This document shows, piece by piece, positions 6,451 to 9,518 of a stretch of DNA of 9,518 nucleotides. The notes beneath the pieces are model-generated. The model was not told the origin of the DNA and did not search any database. It was given only the letters and a program-made list of their open reading frames with translations. The translations under genes and the position numbers were made by a program. The first letter of the stretch is position 1, and each line of letters begins with the position of its first letter. This stretch comes from Candidatus Omnitrophota bacterium (GTDB lineage Bacteria > Omnitrophota > Omnitrophia > Omnitrophales > Aquincolibacteriaceae): positions 1-9,518 of the forward strand of contig JAHFHI010000025.1 of assembly GCA_023246995.1 (NCBI GenBank). Direction: 5' to 3'.

Positions 6451-6481
6451 AAAAATACCCGGACCCCGGGGCCGGTCCGGG
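6451..6481 (-). terminator. GC-rich hairpin with T-run facing rnc (insulator-like terminator)
   Basis: CCCGGACC (6458-6465) and GGTCCGGG (6474-6481) form a perfect 8-pair stem around an 8-base loop. Read on the - strand, the stem is followed by TATTTTT (6457-6451), the form of a Rho-independent terminator. On + it is followed by purines and would not terminate. It lies between the -35 boxes of the two divergent promoters. There is no gene upstream of it on the - strand within the gap, so it would stop antisense transcription leaving argC before it enters rnc. Confidence 0.6.
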
Positions 6482-6493
6482 AAGAGGGGTCCA

Positions 6494-6523
6494 TTGACAA
6501 TGGACAAAGGCCTTTCCTATAAT
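6494..6523 (+). promoter_or_regulatory. Consensus sigma-70 promoter of argCJB
   Basis: TTGACA (6494-6499) and TATAAT (6518-6523) are both perfect consensus boxes, separated by 18 bases. The expected start of transcription is near 6528-6531, only 7-10 bases before the argC ATG at 6538, so the mRNA should have almost no leader. A 10-base palindrome AAAGGCCTTT (6506-6515) lies in the spacer, where a repressor could compete with RNA polymerase. It does not resemble the E. coli ARG box. Confidence 0.82.
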
Positions 6524-6537
6524 GCGGAGTCCTGTTT

Positions 6538-7566
6538 ATGCTAACGTGCGCGGTTCTCGGTGCGACCGGTTACACCGGCATTGAGCTTGTAAAAATTCTG
6601 CTTCGGCATCCAGGCGTGAGGATCACCGCGCTGACGACCCGGCAGAAAGAAAATATTCCCCTGCGAAAACTGATCCCGGTTCTTCCCGAAGCGCTCGATC
6701 TTGAAGTGAAACGCTGGAGTTTTTCCGAGATCCGGCGGGCGGCCGAACTGGTTTTTCTCTGCCTGCCCCACACCGAGGCCATGCAGACCGCCGAGGCTTT
6801 TCACCGGGCCGGGAAAATCGTGATCGATCTTTCGGCGGACTTGCGGCTGAAAGACTGGAGGCTTTACGAGGCTTGGTACCAAGTCCGCCACACCCACCGC
6901 GGGCTTTTGAAGACGGCTGTTTACGGGCTTCCGGAACTTTTCCGAAGCAAGATCCGGAAAGCCGATTTGATTGCCAATCCGGGATGTTATCCGACCGCCG
7001 CCATTCTCGGGATCGCGCCGCTTTTGAGGGAGGGCCTGATCGAGCCGGACTCGATTAACATTGATGCCAAATCGGGCGTGAGCGGCGCGGGCCGGAAGCT
7101 TACCCCGGCCACCCAGTTTTGCGAGGTGGATCAAAATTTTTTCGCCTACAAAGTGGGCCGGCATCAGCACACACCGGAGATTGAACAGGCCTTGAGCTTT
7201 GCCGCCGGCCGCAAGGTGCGTGTGGCTTTTGTGCCGCATCTCCTTCCGATCGAACGGGGCATCCTGGCCACGATTTATATGAAGCTCAAAAAGGGGGTGC
7301 GGGCCCCTGCCATTGCGCAAGCTTTTAAAAAGGCGTATAGTGATGAACCTTTTGTCCGCCTCCGGCCGGAGGGGGAATTCCCGGCGCTCAAGGACGTGCA
7401 GCGGACAAATTTCTGCGACATCGGGTTTGGCGTGGAGCCGAAAACGGGCCGTTTGATTGTCGTGAGCGTGATCGACAATCTGCTGAAGGGCGCTTCAGGA
7501 CAGGCCGTGCAAAACATGAACCTACGCATGGGATTTCAAGAAGAGGAAGGGCTTAGGGTATGGTAA
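6538..7566 (+). CDS. argC: N-acetyl-gamma-glutamyl-phosphate reductase
   Basis: ArgC reduces N-acetylglutamyl phosphate to N-acetylglutamate semialdehyde with NADPH, the third step of arginine synthesis. The 342-residue length is the long bacterial type. CAVLGATGYTGIEL (residues 4-17) is the NADP-binding loop. VFLCLPHTEA follows. The active-site Cys150 lies in IANPGCYPTA. DAKSGVSGAGRK and HQHTPEI form substrate and catalytic surroundings, HLLPIERGILATIY is strongly conserved, and IDNLLKGASGQAVQNMNLRMG is the usual C-terminus. The start is fixed by the first Rossmann strand, which begins within a few residues of this ATG. There is no ribosome binding site, because the predicted transcript starts only 7-10 bases upstream. 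argJ overlaps the last 7 bases. It shares the Rossmann/Cys fold with asd in this window but is a different enzyme. Confidence 0.97.
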   Translation: MLTCAVLGATGYTGIELVKILLRHPGVRITALTTRQKENIPLRKLIPVLPEALDLEVKRWSFSEIRRAAELVFLCLPHTEAMQTAEAFHRAGKIVIDLSADLRLKDWRLYEAWYQVRHTHRGLLKTAVYGLPELFRSKIRKADLIANPGCYPTAAILGIAPLLREGLIEPDSINIDAKSGVSGAGRKLTPATQFCEVDQNFFAYKVGRHQHTPEIEQALSFAAGRKVRVAFVPHLLPIERGILATIYMKLKKGVRAPAIAQAFKKAYSDEPFVRLRPEGEFPALKDVQRTNFCDIGFGVEPKTGRLIVVSVIDNLLKGASGQAVQNMNLRMGFQEEEGLRVW

Positions 7567-8780
7567 AACCGATTTGGGAAAAAAGACGGGGCGGGGGCGT
7601 GACCACGGCCGCCGGTTTTTATGCGGCCGGCATGCATGCCGGAATCAAGAAAAAAAAGAAGCGCTATGACGTATCGCTGATCGTTTCCCGCGCGGCCAGT
7701 GTGGCGGCGGGGACCTTCACCACCAATCGCGTCAAGGCCTGGCCCGTCCAGCACTCCATGCGGGTGATTTCAGGGGCCCGGCACCGGGCGATTCTGGCTT
7801 CGAGCGGAAACGCCAACTGCATGAACGGCCCGAACGGCAAGCAGGCCGTCGAGGAATGCGTGCGCGAGGCCGCCAAGCACCTTAACCTTAATGAAGAAGA
7901 AATTTTAATCGCGCAGACCGGCTTGATCGGAGTGCCATTCCCGGTCACGCGCTTTAAAAATGCCATCCCGCAGCTTGTCAGTCGCCTTTCCGAAGACGGG
8001 GGCCGGGCCGCAGCCAAAGGAATTCTCACCACCGATTTGTCGCTCAAGGAAGTGGCGCTTTCCTTTTTTCTCGGAGATAAAAAGATCACGATCGGGGCCA
8101 TGGGCAAAGGCGCGGGGATGGTGCACCCCAATATGGCGACCATGCTTTGCTTCATCACGACTGACCTGGCCATCACCAAGCCGCTTCTGCGCCGCGCCAT
8201 CCGCCATGCGGTGGATGACACCTTCAACAAAATGGCGATCGATAACGACATGAGCACCAACGACATGGTGCTTGCCCTGGCCAACGGCGAGGCCGGGAAT
8301 CCGACGATCCAGAAAGTGGACCGCGACTACCGGATGTTCCGGGACGTTTTAGAGGAGGTCTGCCGGCTGATGGCCTACGAAATGGTCAAAGACGGCGAGG
8401 GCGTGACCCATATCTGCACCCTGCGTCTTGCCGGGGCTAAGAACCCAACCGAGGCCGAACGCGCGGCCCGGCAAATCGCCAATTCCATGCTTTTTAAAAC
8501 CATGCTCGCGGGCGCGGACCCGAACTGGGGCCGGATTGTGGCCGCGATCGGCGCAAGCGGCGTGGCTTTTGATCCGGACGGCTTGAGTATCGCCATCGGG
8601 AACGCGCATGTGGTTTCTCACGGCAGGCTGCGGGTGCTGAACCTTCCCAAGGCCCGGCGCATCCTCCAGCGCAAGGAATACGTCATTGACGTGACCATCG
8701 GCAAAGGCCGGGGTCGGGCGCAGTTTGTCACCTCCGACCTTACGACCAAATACGTTCTGATCAATTCCTCCTATTCATGA
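7560..8780 (+). CDS. argJ: Bifunctional ornithine acetyltransferase / N-acetylglutamate synthase
   Basis: ArgJ moves the acetyl group from N-acetylornithine to glutamate, recycling it in the cyclic arginine pathway; bifunctional forms also use acetyl-CoA. The 406-residue product has GGGVTTAAGFYAAGMHAGIK near the start, then AAGTFTTNRVKAWPV. QTGLIGVPFP provides the oxyanion-hole Thr-Gly. The self-cleavage site is in KGAGMVHPNMATMLCF, where cutting before Thr194 creates the alpha and beta chains and the nucleophile. DPNWGRI and the end DLTTKYVLINSSYS match the family. Mono- or bifunctional activity cannot be read reliably, but no separate argA is seen here. ATG 7560 overlaps the argC stop by 7 bases, with a purine run (AAGAGGAAGG, 7541-7550) as ribosome binding site, the best in the window. 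Five Lys codons in a row (an 8-A run) follow the GIK motif. Confidence 0.96.
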   Translation: MVKPIWEKRRGGGVTTAAGFYAAGMHAGIKKKKKRYDVSLIVSRAASVAAGTFTTNRVKAWPVQHSMRVISGARHRAILASSGNANCMNGPNGKQAVEECVREAAKHLNLNEEEILIAQTGLIGVPFPVTRFKNAIPQLVSRLSEDGGRAAAKGILTTDLSLKEVALSFFLGDKKITIGAMGKGAGMVHPNMATMLCFITTDLAITKPLLRRAIRHAVDDTFNKMAIDNDMSTNDMVLALANGEAGNPTIQKVDRDYRMFRDVLEEVCRLMAYEMVKDGEGVTHICTLRLAGAKNPTEAERAARQIANSMLFKTMLAGADPNWGRIVAAIGASGVAFDPDGLSIAIGNAHVVSHGRLRVLNLPKARRILQRKEYVIDVTIGKGRGRAQFVTSDLTTKYVLINSSYS

Positions 8781-9518
8781 TGCAAGAGCTCGTTGAAAAA
8801 GCGGGGATTCTGATCGAGGCCCTTCCTTATATAAAGAAGTTCCGGGGCAAAGAGGTTTTGATCAAATACGGGGGCGCGGCCCTGACCTATGAGGACATTC
8901 GCGAGAACGTCCTGCAGGATCTTGTCTTCATGAACTATGTGGGGATCAAACCCATTTTGATTCACGGGGGCGGCAGTTTCATCACGGAGAACTTGAAAAA
9001 GCGGGGCGTGCAAAGCCGGTTCGTGAACGGTCTTCGGGTGACCGACAAGGAAACAATCAGCGTGGTGGTGGATACTCTGGCCGATCTCAATAAAAGCATC
9101 GTGCATGATATCAACCGGCTCGGCGCGCGCTCGATCGGGCTTTCGGGACATGACGCCGAAATCCTGAACGTGGTGCGCCATACCCGTGAGGGGGATGTCG
9201 GGTATGTGGGCGAGGTCACCGCCGTGAATATTATGCCGCTTAAAGAACTCACGGAATTCAACATGATCCCGGTGGTTTATCCCGTGGGGATCGACGACAA
9301 AGGCGAAGCCTACAATGTCAACGCCGATGAGGCCGCGGCCAAGATCGCGGTGGCCATGGGGGTGCAGAAGCTGATGGTGCTCACAAACGTCAAAGGCATT
9401 CTGCGAAACCCGGTTGACGAGACAAGCCTGATTTCCTCCATTCACGTCGATGAAGTCCAGAATCTGATCGACACCAAGATCGTGAGCGGGGGCATGATCC
9501 CCAAGGTCCGGGCGTGCA
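8777..9518 (+). CDS. argB: Acetylglutamate kinase, 3' end beyond the window
   Basis: ArgB phosphorylates N-acetylglutamate with ATP, the second arginine step and usual control point in cyclic pathways. 247 codons are visible without a stop; family members have about 260-300. Residues 1-25 form an N-terminal helix ending in EALPYIKKFRGK, typical of arginine-inhibited hexameric enzymes. Then come IKYGG with catalytic Lys30, HGGGS for nucleotide/substrate binding (Ser where Pro is usual), RFVNGLRVTD, GLSGHD, and NVNADEAAAKIA with the catalytic Asp. LTNVKGIL has Asn where Asp is common. GGMIPKV has Lys243 at the second catalytic Lys position. The start ATG 8777 shares ATGA with the argJ stop; ATG 8780 is an alternative. 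No ribosome binding site is visible, so translational coupling to argJ is likely. Later arg genes probably follow outside the window. Confidence 0.95.
   Translation, partial: MMQELVEKAGILIEALPYIKKFRGKEVLIKYGGAALTYEDIRENVLQDLVFMNYVGIKPILIHGGGSFITENLKKRGVQSRFVNGLRVTDKETISVVVDTLADLNKSIVHDINRLGARSIGLSGHDAEILNVVRHTREGDVGYVGEVTAVNIMPLKELTEFNMIPVVYPVGIDDKGEAYNVNADEAAAKIAVAMGVQKLMVLTNVKGILRNPVDETSLISSIHVDEVQNLIDTKIVSGGMIPKVRAC

Noticed and set aside
6412..6507. N-terminal extension of rnc from TTG 6507
   Set aside because: It would run through the hairpin and the predicted rnc promoter; the residues resemble nothing in RNase III.
6541..7320. 259-codon open frame on the - strand opposite argC
   Set aside because: Antisense shadow of a strongly conserved enzyme, no motifs.
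7627..7642. Perfect 16-base palindrome CCGGCATGCATGCCGG in argJ
   Set aside because: It encodes part of the conserved AGMHAG motif and lies inside coding sequence; most likely codon-driven chance.
7650..7657. Run of eight A in argJ as a slippage or phase-variation site
   Set aside because: The frame is intact and the Lys run sits in a variable spot after GIK; nothing else supports programmed slippage.
8771..9445. 224-codon open frame on the - strand opposite argB
   Set aside because: His-rich shadow of argB; the sense strand carries all catalytic motifs.

Overview
The window is an ordinary bacterial chromosomal stretch of amino-acid biosynthesis and translation genes. It is fairly GC-rich, densely packed and mostly on the + strand. 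A small lipoprotein and an AsmA-type envelope protein point to a Gram-negative (two-membrane) cell. The arginine genes use bifunctional ArgJ followed by ArgB. The order leuB-asd-truA-rplM-rpsI ... argC resembles what I remember from Deltaproteobacteria such as Geobacter and from uncultured lineages such as Omnitrophota. The lineage is a guess; no rRNA is present to settle it.

Layout. (1) Bases 1-172 hold the C-terminus of LeuB, whose last residues are encoded by an AT-rich repeat-like insert (141-196). Then come asd (211-1221) and truA (1249-2004). (2) A 169-base gap carries a near-consensus promoter (2117-2145) that drives rplM (2174-2605) and rpsI (2619-3014). (3) A 40-residue lipoprotein (3037-3159) and an 837-residue AsmA-like protein (3164-5677) follow on the same strand. 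(4) rnc (RNase III, 6411-5614, - strand) is convergent with asmA and overlaps its 3' end by 64 bases. (5) A 126-base divergent region (6412-6537) holds a strong promoter for each side, a GC-rich hairpin with a T-run facing rnc, and a 10-base palindrome between the argC -35 and -10. (6) argC-argJ-argB (6538 to the window end) form a translationally coupled operon with overlaps of 7 and 4 bases; argB is cut by the window edge.

How the genes work together. LeuB (leucine), Asd (lysine/threonine/methionine branch) and ArgC/J/B (ornithine/arginine, cyclic acetyl pathway) are biosynthetic. TruA, L13, S9 and RNase III serve tRNA, ribosome and RNA maturation. The lipoprotein and AsmA-like protein act at the envelope. 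I see no CRISPR array, transposase, phage gene, toxin-antitoxin pair, tRNA or rRNA.

I do not see a clearly new multi-gene system. The most interesting signals are regulatory. The predicted promoters of rnc and argC lie so close to their start codons that both mRNAs should be leaderless or nearly so. They are separated by a hairpin insulator, and the rnc 3' end is antisense to asmA.
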